Shown one piece after another: positions 26,499-35,497 of a DNA stretch of 49,275 bases. The DNA is from Clostridia bacterium (GTDB lineage: Bacteria; Bacillota; Clostridia; Oscillospirales; CAG-272), in the NCBI GenBank assembly GCA_017463865.1, contig JAFTOI010000016.1, forward strand, positions 1-49,275, read 5' to 3'. A model generated the notes under the pieces. It was not told the origin of the DNA and did no database searches. It saw nothing but the letters and a program-made list of their open reading frames with translations. The position numbers and the translations under genes were made by a program. The stretch's first letter is position 1; the number at the start of each line of letters is the position of its first letter.

Positions 26499-28817
26499 TC
26501 AGTGTGCGCCGTCAAGGGCGTCGGCCTGGGCCGCCAGCTTTTTCTGGCGGGCGATGAATTGGTGATAGGGGATCTCGCAGGAGAGGTAGCCGCAGGCGAC
26601 CGACACCGCGAGGCAGAGGATCAGCATCAAGGGCGAGATGCCGTACTGATAGCGCACCGCCGTCTCGACGATGCCGAAGGAGGGCAGCCAGGTGTTCATG
26701 GCCGAATAGACCAGCCAGTTGAAGAGGAAGCTCAGTCCCAGGGTCAGCACGAAATTGACGGCTGAGACGAGGACGCCGTCGATGCGGTGCAGACGGTGGA
26801 TCTCGTCATTGATCCCGCCGATGGCGAGCAGGATCGAGAACTCCTTGTTTCGCTTGAAGTAGAAGAGAAACTGCGAGAAGAAGCAGACCAGCGGGAAGAA
26901 GATCAGCACCATGACGGCGACGATGGTCAGCAGCGGCTCGATGCCCATGCGGCGCTCGAGGTCGGCCTCCTCATAGACGCGGTCGGTGGTGACGACGTAT
27001 TGGTCGTAGTAGGCAAAGAGAGCGTCCATCTGCGTGTCGATATTGGCGAGGGCGGCGCCATCCAGCGTCGGGTCGGTGACGACGTCGATGCGGGTGATGG
27101 CCGGCGTCAGGCCGAGGATGGATTCGCAGTCGCTGTAGGACATGCCGAGCATGATGTTGCGCGCGGACGGCAGACCGTGGACGACGGCGCCGACGGTCAG
27201 CTCGACATAGTCGAAGTTGTACCAGCGCAGCTGCTGGCGCAGGACGTCCTTCTCGCGGGTGAGGTTGTCGTCGATCTTGCGGGTGTAGCTTTGGTAGAGG
27301 GCCAGCTGCAGCTTGTCGCCCGGCTGGAGGGTGAAGCGCTGGGCGTTGTAGATCGAGTCGCTGACCACCACCGTGCCCGGCGTGGTCAGGGCGGCGCGGA
27401 GATCGCCCTCGATGGTGATGGTACCGCCCGATGCAGCGGCCTGCTGCTCAAGCGAGGCGATGGTCGCCTCGTCAATGAGGGTGTACTCGGCGTTGTTGGT
27501 GGCGCGGTAGCCCTCCATGACGGTGGCGGAGGAGCTGGAGCCCTGCACCTCGTTGCGGACGTAGTAGCGGCTGGCGTTCAGCTTGACGCGGTTGGTCGGG
27601 ATCAGCAGGTGATCCTCACGCGAGGGCAGGCCGCCGAGGTTGTATGTGTAATCGACCCGGTCGACACCCTCGATCCCGGCCACCGAAAGGGCAAAATCCT
27701 CGGCGATGGTCTGCTTTTTGTTCGCGATCTCGATGGTATAAGGCACCAGATCGGCGTCGCGGTCGTCGGCGTACATGGTGCCGACATAGAGCACCGAAAT
27801 GCTGATGGCGGCGAAGATGACCGACGAGCAGAGCAGGCGGATGTAGTAGGTGCGGAAGCGCCAGATCGAGCAGAGCGCATACCGGTCGGGGAAGCGCTGG
27901 CCGAAGAGGCGGAAGGAGCGGCGGGGGGAGGAGACGAGATTGCTGTTGTCCTCGGCGGCCAGCAGGTCGACCGGACGGTTCATCGAGACGACGCGCATGG
28001 GAAGCGCCACGGCGGCGAAGATGACCACCAGATTGAGGACGAAGACGATGGGGATGGTCCAGAGCGAGATGGCGAAGACGCCGTCCAGCGTCAGACAGAG
28101 GATGAGGCGCACCAGCGCCGCGAAGATCAGCGCAGGGCCAAGGGTGAGCAGCGAGACGGTGATCAGCTCCCACGCGGCGGTGTAAAGCAGCTTTTTGTAG
28201 TCGGCACCGAAGGACATGTAGATGCCGTAGAGAAATTTGAAGTGGTTGATGCGGATGTTGTAGAGCAGCATCAGCACCAGCACAGCCACCAGCGCGAAGA
28301 TCGCGGTGATGACGAGGTAGGGGGTGCGCTGCTCGGCGATGTCATCCCCGAGGGTGAGCAGGGGGGAGTAGTCGACCCGGATCAGGGCAGGGGAGTCGGC
28401 GTTTTCCAGGATGGGGTTCAGGTACTTGCGCTCGAAGGTATTGATCTTCTGCGCGAGCGGCTCGGCGGTGATGCGGCAGTAAACGGTGTAGGATTTGCCG
28501 CCGTAGGCGTTGGGCTGCTCCTCAACGTGCGCGATCTCGTAGAGCTGGTCGCTGAGGAAGACGACGAAGGCGCCGTTCTGCAGCTGGATGGCCTGATCCT
28601 GATTCAAGCCGCCGACGGCAACGTGATAGTCGTAGTTCTCCTCCGCGTTGCGGCGAAGCTGCTCGGCCTGCGCGTCCTGCGTCAGCAGGATGAGCCAGAA
28701 AAAGGACTGCATGAGGAAAATGGCGGCGAAAAAGCTGGCGTACTGCCTCCAGTTGAAGCGGATGCTTTTGTAGGAACGTGCGAGGTTGCGTTTAAGTTTG
28801 TACCAGAGTTCTTCCAT
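26499..28817 (-). CDS. FtsX-like ABC transporter permease
   Basis: 772-residue membrane subunit. A first helix (about 27-47) leads to a roughly 120-residue outside domain, followed by three or four helices (about 165-280), another helix near 330, a second large outside domain (about 350-610), and three final helices (about 620-750). The two-extracytoplasmic-domain layout is that of peptide-sensing or antimicrobial-peptide-resistance exporters (BceB-like or MacB-like, FtsX domain). No kinase partner lies next to it, but an ECF sigma/anti-sigma pair is just upstream. Substrate unknown. ATG 28817 with a GGAGG site. Confidence 0.9.
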   Translation of the reverse strand: MEELWYKLKRNLARSYKSIRFNWRQYASFFAAIFLMQSFFWLILLTQDAQAEQLRRNAEENYDYHVAVGGLNQDQAIQLQNGAFVVFLSDQLYEIAHVEEQPNAYGGKSYTVYCRITAEPLAQKINTFERKYLNPILENADSPALIRVDYSPLLTLGDDIAEQRTPYLVITAIFALVAVLVLMLLYNIRINHFKFLYGIYMSFGADYKKLLYTAAWELITVSLLTLGPALIFAALVRLILCLTLDGVFAISLWTIPIVFVLNLVVIFAAVALPMRVVSMNRPVDLLAAEDNSNLVSSPRRSFRLFGQRFPDRYALCSIWRFRTYYIRLLCSSVIFAAISISVLYVGTMYADDRDADLVPYTIEIANKKQTIAEDFALSVAGIEGVDRVDYTYNLGGLPSREDHLLIPTNRVKLNASRYYVRNEVQGSSSSATVMEGYRATNNAEYTLIDEATIASLEQQAAASGGTITIEGDLRAALTTPGTVVVSDSIYNAQRFTLQPGDKLQLALYQSYTRKIDDNLTREKDVLRQQLRWYNFDYVELTVGAVVHGLPSARNIMLGMSYSDCESILGLTPAITRIDVVTDPTLDGAALANIDTQMDALFAYYDQYVVTTDRVYEEADLERRMGIEPLLTIVAVMVLIFFPLVCFFSQFLFYFKRNKEFSILLAIGGINDEIHRLHRIDGVLVSAVNFVLTLGLSFLFNWLVYSAMNTWLPSFGIVETAVRYQYGISPLMLILCLAVSVACGYLSCEIPYHQFIARQKKLAAQADALDGAH

Positions 28818-28882
28818 CCGGGCCTCCCTGTGGTTAGTTTTTGCATTAAATCAACAAAAATGGGGTCGAGTGTGATAAAAAT

Positions 28883-28912
28883 ATTATAGCATATTTGCGA
28901 AAATTTTGTGAA
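28883..28912 (-). promoter_or_regulatory. Promoter of the ABC transporter operon with short direct repeats
   Basis: Minus-strand TTCACA (28907-28912), 18-base spacer, TATAAT (28883-28888). Overlapping and upstream on the plus strand are ATTTTGTGAAAC (28903-28914) and ATTTTGTGAAC (28915-28925), then AAATTTGTG, spaced about 12 bases, which could be a regulator site. Confidence 0.65.
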
Positions 28913-28959
28913 ACATTTTGTGAACAAATTTGTGTGGAATTGCAAACACATGGCGATAT

Positions 28960-29721
28960 TCAGGGATTGAGCAGGCCCAGCTCACGGCAGAATGCCTCAA
29001 CACGCCGCAAATAGGCTGCTTCTTCCTCGGGCGAGAGGGTGAGCGCACCGCTTTGTCGCAGGGCGCGCGCCTCGTTCCAGCTGTAGGCCCGCCCGTTTAC
29101 ATAGAGGGCGAAGGGGTGGAGCAGTGCCTGTATCGCTTCCTCCTCGGTGTCGGCGAAAAGGGCATCGATGAAGGCGGCGTCGAGCACCATGCTTTTGCCT
29201 GCTGCCCGGCGAAGATCGTTGACGGCGACGAAGGCGTCGCGGGACACGCCAAGCTCGTGGATGGCCCGGTAGAGGGCGGGGAGGCGATTCTGCTCGTCTG
29301 GCGGGAGGGCGAGGTAGACCTCATCGACCCATGTCTCCAGCTCGCCCTCGGCCAGCAGGGCCGGCTCACCGGGAAATTGATACAGATAGGCCAGATTGCC
29401 TGCGTCCTCGAGGAAATGCATGCTGCGCAGATCGGTGCCGCCGACCGCAGGCGTCAGCTCCTCCCAGCCGAGGGGCGGAGCGGTGGTGTCGGGGGGCGCG
29501 GTGACTGGAGCGGGTGCGGTGGTGGTCAGCGCCGGCGTGGTGACATCGGGCAGCGCAGGACGCCGCAGCAGGGACAGGGGAAGCACAGCGCCCAGCACAA
29601 GACAGGCCGCGGCAGCCGCGGCGATGCGGGGGGCGGCCATACCGCGGTGATGCTTTTCGCTTTCGATGAGATAGCGTGGATCGACATCGCCGATCACCGT
29701 GAACAGTTCATCTGCCGTCAT
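28960..29721 (-). CDS. Putative anti-sigma factor / membrane-anchored partner of the ECF sigma factor
   Basis: 253 residues: a short cytosolic N-terminus (about 1-30, MTADELFTVIGDVDPRYLIE), one membrane segment (about 31-50), a Pro/Thr-rich linker (about 55-85) and an outside domain of about 165 residues with no family I recognise. It starts inside the sigma gene stop (ATGA overlap), which is the usual arrangement for a sigma/anti-sigma pair. The sequence supports this topology and coupling; the anti-sigma role is inference, because no zinc-finger anti-sigma motif is visible. Confidence 0.75.
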   Translation of the reverse strand: MTADELFTVIGDVDPRYLIESEKHHRGMAAPRIAAAAAACLVLGAVLPLSLLRRPALPDVTTPALTTTAPAPVTAPPDTTAPPLGWEELTPAVGGTDLRSMHFLEDAGNLAYLYQFPGEPALLAEGELETWVDEVYLALPPDEQNRLPALYRAIHELGVSRDAFVAVNDLRRAAGKSMVLDAAFIDALFADTEEEAIQALLHPFALYVNGRAYSWNEARALRQSGALTLSPEEEAAYLRRVEAFCRELGLLNP

Positions 29722-30278
29722 GGCGTGTACCCCTCCTTCTCCAGCGCCTGCTTCAGCTTCTGCCGCGTGCGTGAGAGCACGACCAGCACGGTCTGGGGCT
29801 GAACGTGGTAGCGTGCGGCGATCTGTGCGGTCGATTCGGCGAAGAAGTAGCGGCGCAGAAAGATATCGCGGTCGCGGGCCGGCAGCCCGGCGATCAGCTG
29901 ATTGACCGCGCGCAGGGTCTCCCGGGCGGCGACAGCCGCCTCGACCTCGTCCGCGGCGGGCAGGCATTCCCGCAGCTCGTCCAGCACGAGCGCGATCTCG
30001 CCGCCGCCCCGCCGCTCAGCGTGCTGGGCGCGCCAGCGGCTGATGGCGAGATTTCGGGTGATGCGGGCGAAAAACATTTGCAGGATGCGCGGCCTCTCTG
30101 GCGGCATGGCCTGCCATGCGCGCAGCCAGGTATCGTTGACGCACTCCTCCGCGTCCTCGCGCTGGGGCAGAATGTTGCCGGCGACGGTAAAGCAGTAGCG
30201 GCCGTATTTCGCGTCCGACGCGAGGATAGCCGCCTCGTCGCGCCGCCAGTACAGCTCGATGATGGCGTGGTCTGTCAT
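29718..30278 (-). CDS. ECF-family RNA polymerase sigma factor
   Basis: 186 residues. Region 2 includes DAEECVNDTWLRAWQAMPP and FFARITRNLAISRWR; region 4 includes LPARDRDIFLRRYFFAESTAQIAARYHVQPQTVLVVLSRTRQKL. This is the standard layout for extracytoplasmic-function sigma factors. ATG 30278 sits behind AAGGAGG. The anti-sigma-like gene overlaps by four bases. A small dyad GAAATC-CTC-GATTTC (30321-30335) sits upstream and may be part of the promoter region. The regulon is unknown; the ABC exporter downstream is a candidate target. Confidence 0.93.
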   Translation of the reverse strand: MTDHAIIELYWRRDEAAILASDAKYGRYCFTVAGNILPQREDAEECVNDTWLRAWQAMPPERPRILQMFFARITRNLAISRWRAQHAERRGGGEIALVLDELRECLPAADEVEAAVAARETLRAVNQLIAGLPARDRDIFLRRYFFAESTAQIAARYHVQPQTVLVVLSRTRQKLKQALEKEGYTP

Positions 30279-30342
30279 TCGGCTGACCTCCTTGATGTGG
30301 ATTTCACCCCTATAGACGCAGAAATCCTCGATTTCTAACCAA

Positions 30343-30368
30343 AACGGATGCCTTTTTCGGCATCCGTT
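30343..30368 (-). terminator. Rho-independent terminator after the Lhr-like helicase
   Basis: AACGGATGCC / GGCATCCGTT, ten base pairs with a six-base loop. On the minus strand it is followed by TTGG, a short U-run. Confidence 0.7.
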
Positions 30369-30389
30369 GGCAAATATTTTGGGAATGGC

Positions 30390-32621
30390 TCAATACTCCG
30401 CCAAAATCTCACGCAGGCGCGCCTCGACCTCGTCGGTGCGCAGTTTGTCCTCGGCGTAGGCGTGGCGCAGGAGCTCGATGGGCACAAAGTCATCGTACTT
30501 CTCAAACACCGGCGCGTCACCCATGGCGGCGAGCGCGTCGCGGTCGATGCCCTCGCGCTCGACCCGGCTGACGAGTTGGGCGATGAAGTCGTAGTCGCTC
30601 GGCTGCTCCATCTTAAAGGTCATGTAGCAGCAGCCCTCGAACTCCAGCCCCGAGATGCGGAACTGCTTTGCGTTGGCGGCGATGTACTTGCGCAGGGTGC
30701 GGAAGGAGCGCGTCCCCAGCCACGGGAAGAGGCACCACGAGTAACCCCCAAGATGCACCAGCGAATGCTTGAGCATCCCCGTGTTGGCCGCCAGCTTGCG
30801 GGCAACGTCGAGCCGCTGGCGGGCGTTCTCCTTGAGGTAGGGATAAACCATGTCCTCGGCCAGCACCTGGCGCATCCGTTTGAGAATGCGGGTGTTGATC
30901 TCGCCGTAGTCGCCCGGCCAGGAGATCTCCATTTTGCCCGGCACCTGCTTGACGTAGATCAGCTTGCGCGGGATGTCCAGCTCCTCGACCTCCCAGACGC
31001 GGCCGGCCAGCGCGAAGCGGTCGCCGACAGGCGGCGGGGTGGTGATGGTGCCGATCTCGTCCGACTCACAGCGGACGGTGTAGTCCTCGCTGTCCTTGAA
31101 GACGGCGTAAAATTTGAAGCTGTTCAGCAAGCGCTCACCCGCTAAGCCTACAATGATCTCCCGCTCGTCGGTGAACTGCAGGAACTCGTTCTGGATCATC
31201 GACAACATCAGCGTGCGGTAGTCCTCCTTCGGCATCTGTGCGAAGGGCGGGAGCGCCAGCACCCGCTCGGCCAGCGCGCGCGGGGACAAGCCTCCCGAGG
31301 CGGCCGAGATGCTCAGCGTCTGCTGGAAGGCCAGCGAGAAGGGCAGCTTGCGCACCGGGGGCGGTTCAATGAAGCGGTCTTCAATGTAAAGCTGCACAAT
31401 GGCGATGGCGCGGATCAGTCCCCACGGGATCAGTTGGGGCAGGGGGGTGTTGGGGAGCGGGTTTTCCTCGCGGAAAACCATCATCATCTCGGGCGGCTGT
31501 CCGCGCCGCCCCGAGCGGCCGAGGCGCTGGAGGAAGGAGGAGACCGAGTTGGGCGAATCGCTCTGCAGAACGCGCTCTAACTTGCCGATATCGATGCCCA
31601 GCTCCATCGTCACCGTGGCGCAGGTGACGGCGCGGACGTCCCCATCTTTCATCTTCAGCTCGGCCTCCTCGCGAATCGAGGCAGAGAGGTTGCCGTGGTG
31701 GATGAGGAAGATGTCGGGCTCACTGCGGCGGTCGGCGATCTGGCGGAAGGTGGCGGTCAGGTACTCGGTCTCCTCGCGTGAGTTGGCGAAGACCAGCGCC
31801 TTTTTGTCGCGCACGCAGTCGTACATGTACTCGTACCCCGCGTCAAGCGAAGCCAGCGGCGAGGGATCCTCGGCGGGCGCCGTCTCGCCCGCCTGCACGA
31901 AGCGGGGGTTCTGGATGTAGAAATGCTCCATTCCCAGCCGCCAGCGCAGCTTTTCGGGCGGGAACTGCGGGATGTCGACCTCGATGCCCGTCCCGCCGGC
32001 CAGCCATGCCGCCGCGATGGCGGGATCGCCGATCGTCGCCGACAGGCCGATGCGGCGGGGATTTCGTCCGATGGCGCGCCCCAGCCGGGCGAGCTGGCAG
32101 AGAATCTGATTGCCCCGGTCGGTGCCGGTGAGGGTGTGCACCTCGTCGATAACGATGAAGCGCAGGTCATAGAAAAGCCGCACGATGTCGTTGGAGCGGT
32201 TGATGAGCATCGACTCCAGCGACTCGGGCGTGATCTGCAGGATGCCGCGCGGCTTCTCGAGCAGCTTGCGCTTGTGCGACTGCGCCACGTCGCCGTGCCA
32301 GTGCGTGACGGGGATGTGGCTCTCGTCCAGCAGCTCCTCGATGCGGCCAAACTGGTCGTTGATGAGGCTCTTGAGCGGCGCGATGTAGAGCACGCCGACG
32401 CTCTCAGGCGGGGCGTCGCAGAGCTGGGTGAGGATGGGGAAAAATGCCGCCTCGGTCTTGCCCGACGCGGTGGAGGAGGTCAGCAGCAGATGGTGGTCGG
32501 TCTCAAAGATGGTCTTAGCCGCAGCCATCTGCACGGCGCGGAGATTCTCCCAGCCGTGGGCGTAGATGTATTCCTGAATGAAGGGCGGAAAGCGGGAAAA
32601 AATGCGGTCGGCTTCGGTCAT
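30390..32621 (-). CDS. Lhr-like DEAD/DEAH-box helicase, BrxHI type
   Basis: 743-residue superfamily 2 helicase. Seen: motif I TASGKTE (51-57), motif Ia APLKSLIND, motif II DEVH (159-162), motif III LSAT (193-196), LVFANSREETEYL, motif V ATVTMELGIDIG, and motif VI QRLGRSGRRGQ. The size and motifs fit the Lhr-like helicase BrxHI of BREX type 2 loci and related stand-alone helicases. I chose ATG 32621 behind AGGAG; the longer open frame upstream is shadow of the preceding methyltransferase. It is the last gene of a seven-gene operon. A BrxD-like ATPase is encoded about 3.7 kb upstream. Confidence 0.92.
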   Translation of the reverse strand: MTEADRIFSRFPPFIQEYIYAHGWENLRAVQMAAAKTIFETDHHLLLTSSTASGKTEAAFFPILTQLCDAPPESVGVLYIAPLKSLINDQFGRIEELLDESHIPVTHWHGDVAQSHKRKLLEKPRGILQITPESLESMLINRSNDIVRLFYDLRFIVIDEVHTLTGTDRGNQILCQLARLGRAIGRNPRRIGLSATIGDPAIAAAWLAGGTGIEVDIPQFPPEKLRWRLGMEHFYIQNPRFVQAGETAPAEDPSPLASLDAGYEYMYDCVRDKKALVFANSREETEYLTATFRQIADRRSEPDIFLIHHGNLSASIREEAELKMKDGDVRAVTCATVTMELGIDIGKLERVLQSDSPNSVSSFLQRLGRSGRRGQPPEMMMVFREENPLPNTPLPQLIPWGLIRAIAIVQLYIEDRFIEPPPVRKLPFSLAFQQTLSISAASGGLSPRALAERVLALPPFAQMPKEDYRTLMLSMIQNEFLQFTDEREIIVGLAGERLLNSFKFYAVFKDSEDYTVRCESDEIGTITTPPPVGDRFALAGRVWEVEELDIPRKLIYVKQVPGKMEISWPGDYGEINTRILKRMRQVLAEDMVYPYLKENARQRLDVARKLAANTGMLKHSLVHLGGYSWCLFPWLGTRSFRTLRKYIAANAKQFRISGLEFEGCCYMTFKMEQPSDYDFIAQLVSRVEREGIDRDALAAMGDAPVFEKYDDFVPIELLRHAYAEDKLRTDEVEARLREILAEY

Positions 32622-32638
32622 GGTCGGCTCCTTTCGGT

Positions 32639-33106
32639 TCAGGGGTTGCGTACCTGTACCCAGATGTACGGCTCGTCTATCGACAGGCGATAGCGGATGC
32701 CGCGCGTCTCGATCAGGGGCATGAGGGTGTCGGTGAGCACCGGCTTGTCGAGGCTCCATGTGCTGATGACGGCCAGCAGACCACCCGGGCGCAGGACGCG
32801 CAGGCATTCGTCAAGCACGGCGGGGAGCTGATCGGCGAGGTGGAAGACGGCGTTGTAGAGCACAATGGTATCAAAGGTTTCGCTGCCGAAGCGCATGGCG
32901 GCTGCGTCCATTTTGCGAAAGCGAAGGTTTTCACATTCGCCCGCCTCGGGCAGAAGGCGGCTGTCGTCGAGGTCGATGCAGGTGACAGAGGCGGCGAGTT
33001 CGGCTGCGACCAGCGAAAATTCCGCCGTCCCGCAGGCCACCTCGAGCACCTCGCGGCCGTCGATGGCGGGCGCAATCAGCTCGACCGCCTGCTCAGCGCG
33101 GGTCAT
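32639..33106 (-). CDS. Small SAM-dependent methyltransferase
   Basis: 155 residues. SAM motif VLEVACGTAEFSLVAAEL, acidic IDLDDSRLLPE, then FDTIVLYNAVFHLADQLP and LRPGGLLAVISTW; a minimal type-11 methyltransferase. ATG 33106 overlaps the previous gene stop (ATGA) and has GGGAGG upstream; the helicase follows 17 bases later. A small-molecule methylase is most likely; a DNA-modifying role is not supported, as no DPPY/NPPY motif is present. Confidence 0.85.
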   Translation of the reverse strand: MTRAEQAVELIAPAIDGREVLEVACGTAEFSLVAAELAASVTCIDLDDSRLLPEAGECENLRFRKMDAAAMRFGSETFDTIVLYNAVFHLADQLPAVLDECLRVLRPGGLLAVISTWSLDKPVLTDTLMPLIETRGIRYRLSIDEPYIWVQVRNP

Positions 33107-33483
33107 GGCCGCACCTCCCGGATCGGGCGGCCAAGGTTCATCCCGCGCCGCCAGTCGGGCGCGGGGCCGTCGTCGCCCCAGTATTCGTCGATGGCGGTGA
33201 TGAGGTCGTCCTGCACCTCGATGAAGGAGGTGACGTGGAAGGACAGCGCGCCGTCGCGGCTATGGACGTGGGTGGCGGTGACGATGAGGCTCCCGACGGT
33301 GTGGCAGCGCTCGATCTCGCCCGCCCAGTCGCCGGGATAGGCGCAGTTGGCGGCGATGAACTCGGCGGCGGTGAAATGCTCGTTCGTGTTGTGCCAGTTG
33401 ACGGAAGCGCCGTCGGCGAAGAAGGCGGCGAGGGCGTCGGCGTCCTGTGCGAGGACGGCGCGCCAGTAGGCGTGAATATCCAT
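33103..33483 (-). CDS. SnoaL/NTF2-like protein
   Basis: 126 residues with the NTF2-like fold pattern: N-terminal helix MDIHAYWRAVLAQDADALAAFF, then DGASVNWHNTNEHFTAAEF, VTATHVHS and FIEVQDDLITAIDEYWGDDG. This is characteristic of the SnoaL-like polyketide-cyclase superfamily, often of unknown function when single. ATG at 33483 behind AGGAGG, overlapping the following methyltransferase by four bases. Function not assignable. Confidence 0.8.
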   Translation of the reverse strand: MDIHAYWRAVLAQDADALAAFFADGASVNWHNTNEHFTAAEFIAANCAYPGDWAGEIERCHTVGSLIVTATHVHSRDGALSFHVTSFIEVQDDLITAIDEYWGDDGPAPDWRRGMNLGRPIREVRP

Positions 33484-33498
33484 ATTGCCTCCTGTCGT

Positions 33499-33948
33499 TC
33501 AGGTGTCGATCCGCGTCATCTCGGTCAGGCTGAGGTTGCGGTAGACCAGATCGTCGCGGCAGGTGAAGCCCAGCTTCTCCCAAAAGGCGTTGCCGCCATC
33601 GTTGCGGGCGAAGACGACCAGCGCGGCCTTGTGGGTGCCGCAGGCGCGCAGTGCCTGCAGGGCGGTGTCGACCAGCCGGCGGCCGATGCCCTGCTTCTGG
33701 CAGTGCGGCGCGACGGCGGTGTGGTAGATATACCCCCTGCGCCCGTCATTGCCGACCATGATCGCGCCGACGATGGCATCGCCCTGCGCGGCGACAAAGC
33801 ACGTGTCGGGGTTGCGCGCAAGGAAGCGGGTGATGCCCTCGCGCGAGTCATCGAGGTTGTTCAGCCCCATCCCGGGGCAGGAGAGCCAGAGGGCGTAGAC
33901 GCCGTCGTAGTCGGCTGGGGTCATGGGGCGGATGGTCAGCTCAGGCAT
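33499..33948 (-). CDS. GNAT-family acetyltransferase (first of two)
   Basis: 149 residues. The acetyl-CoA site HTAVAPHCQKQGIGRRLVDTAL is clear, as is the C-terminal NDGGNAFWEKLGF. It resembles the YpeA/RimI-like group of small N-acetyltransferases. ATG 33948 has a GGAGGAG site and overlaps the upstream acetyltransferase gene by eight bases. Substrate unknown. Confidence 0.88.
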   Translation of the reverse strand: MPELTIRPMTPADYDGVYALWLSCPGMGLNNLDDSREGITRFLARNPDTCFVAAQGDAIVGAIMVGNDGRRGYIYHTAVAPHCQKQGIGRRLVDTALQALRACGTHKAALVVFARNDGGNAFWEKLGFTCRDDLVYRNLSLTEMTRIDT

Positions 33949-34429
33949 GGTTCTCCTCCGCCAGGGTCTCAAGCGCGTCGCCGGTGAGGCGATAGGTTGT
34001 CCACTCGTCCATCGAGACGGCGCCGAGGGCGCGGTAGAACCCGATCGAGGGAGTGTTCCAGTCGAGGCAGGCCCATTCGAGGCGGCCGCAGCCCCGCTCG
34101 ACGGTCAGCGCGGCGAGGCGTGCAAGCAGTGCCTTGCCGTAGCCGCGCCCGCGATAATTGGGCTTGACATAGAGATCTTCAAGGTAGATGCCCGCCTTGC
34201 CCAGCCAGGTCGAATAGTTGTGGAAGAAGAGCGCCATGCCGACCGGCACGCCGTCCTCCTCGGCGATCAGCGCCTCGGCGACGCGGCGCTCGAACATCCA
34301 CGACGCCATCACGTCGGGGTCAGCCACAACAGCGTCGGGCATGTGCTCGTAGTCGGCGAGCTCCTGGATGAAGGTCAGGAGGGTGGGGATATCTTCGCGG
34401 GCGGCGAAGCGGATGGTGAAGGTCGGCAT
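33941..34429 (-). CDS. GNAT-family acetyltransferase (second of two, diamine type)
   Basis: 162 residues. Similar to spermidine/spermine or diamine N-acetyltransferases: IRFAAREDIPTLLTFIQELADYE, the central FFHNYSTWLGKAGIYLEDLYV, the acetyl-CoA site YRGRGYGKALLARLAAL, and ECGRLEW/LDWNTPSIGFY near the end. That pattern is characteristic of SAT-like enzymes. ATG 34429 behind AGGAG, 13 bases after the P1 peptidase stop. The substrate is a prediction from family resemblance. Confidence 0.87.
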   Translation of the reverse strand: MPTFTIRFAAREDIPTLLTFIQELADYEHMPDAVVADPDVMASWMFERRVAEALIAEEDGVPVGMALFFHNYSTWLGKAGIYLEDLYVKPNYRGRGYGKALLARLAALTVERGCGRLEWACLDWNTPSIGFYRALGAVSMDEWTTYRLTGDALETLAEENHA

Positions 34430-34442
34430 AAAGGGACTCCTT

Positions 34443-35486
34443 TCATTGGCATGCTTGTGCCTTGTCAAGATATTCTGCCAGACTGTGTACCGCCTTGCCG
34501 CTCAGCTCGCGACCCGGCGACGCACAGACCATGGAGTTGAGAATGGCTTCCTCAGTGGCTTCACCCGCCGCGCGGAACACCTTGTCGATGCTGCCTTCGC
34601 TGATGCAGCGGATGGAGATGATCTCATCCTTCGGCGCAATGACATTTGCGGTGGAGAAGCCGATGAACACCTCGCCGCTGCCGTGCCCGATGTAGGAGCC
34701 GAGACGGGCAATGCCAACCGAGCATCTTCGGATGACGCGGCGCAGCTGTCTTGCGGTCAGGGGAATATCGCAGGCAAGGACGACGATGATCGAGCCCTGG
34801 TCACATTCCGCACCGCTGAGCTTGCCCAATATCGCGTCGTCAATGTGACGTCCGTCAAGCATCAGGTCGCGGGCGGCGCCGTAATTGGACTGTACAAGAA
34901 CGCCCACGGTGTAGGGTTTGCCATCCAGGCTGATGATCCGCGAAGCGGATCCGATGCCGCCCTTGAAGCCGTAGCAGCGTGTCCCCGTGCCGGCACCCAC
35001 ATCCCCTTCCGCAAAATCAGGCGAGGCGCAGGCGATCGCGTCAAGGACATGGTGCAGTTTCACGGGGCGGTCGGCGATGGTGTTCATCCTCGCATCGTTG
35101 CATTCGCCCACGACGGGATTGACACTGCTCGCACGCACACCGTCTGCCTGACAGCGCGCAAGGGTGTATTCGACCAAAGCATCTGCCACAAGGCCGACGT
35201 TGAGGGTGTTGGTCAGCGCAATGGGCGTTTCCAGTGTGCCCAGCTCGTCGATCTGAATGGTGCCGATCGTCTTGCCGAAGCCATTGTGGACAAAGGATGC
35301 CGCCACCAGTTTGTGGGTGAACACATTCTGTTCCGACGGAAGGATGACCGTACAGCCCGTGCGGTACTGCGCTGTCCGGATGGTGCTGTGCCCGACACGC
35401 ACCCCCTCGACGTCTGTGATCTTGTTGCGCGGACCGGGCGGCAGCGTGCCGATCCGGAACCCGTAATCTGTGATTCTTTTCTGCAT
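34443..35486 (-). CDS. P1/DmpA-family self-processing peptidase
   Basis: 347 residues, in the family of DmpA and BapA: enzymes that cleave themselves into two chains and act as aminopeptidases or beta-peptidases. Seen: NKITDVEGVRVGHSTI near the start, GTGTRCYGFKGGIGSASR (167-183), and Gly231-Ser232 in QGSIIVVLACD, which aligns with the DmpA cleavage site, so Ser232 would be the nucleophile. HGSGEVFIGFSTAN follows. ATG 35486 behind AGGAGG. Base use looks somewhat less GC-extreme than its neighbours, hinting at later arrival (impression only). Confidence 0.92.
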   Translation of the reverse strand: MQKRITDYGFRIGTLPPGPRNKITDVEGVRVGHSTIRTAQYRTGCTVILPSEQNVFTHKLVAASFVHNGFGKTIGTIQIDELGTLETPIALTNTLNVGLVADALVEYTLARCQADGVRASSVNPVVGECNDARMNTIADRPVKLHHVLDAIACASPDFAEGDVGAGTGTRCYGFKGGIGSASRIISLDGKPYTVGVLVQSNYGAARDLMLDGRHIDDAILGKLSGAECDQGSIIVVLACDIPLTARQLRRVIRRCSVGIARLGSYIGHGSGEVFIGFSTANVIAPKDEIISIRCISEGSIDKVFRAAGEATEEAILNSMVCASPGRELSGKAVHSLAEYLDKAQACQ

Positions 35487-35497
35487 GGAAAGCCTCC

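Noticed and set aside
26787-28889. Plus-strand 700-codon open frame opposite the FtsX-like permease
   Set aside because: Shadow of the permease gene; sequence is biased and without motifs.
32622-32807. N-terminal extension of the helicase by 62 codons
   Set aside because: It lies inside the methyltransferase gene, and the ATG at 32621 has a perfect AGGAG site.
32639-33106. DNA methylase of a BREX-like system
   Set aside because: The protein is a minimal small-molecule-type methyltransferase without the NPPY/DPPY motif or target domain of PglX.
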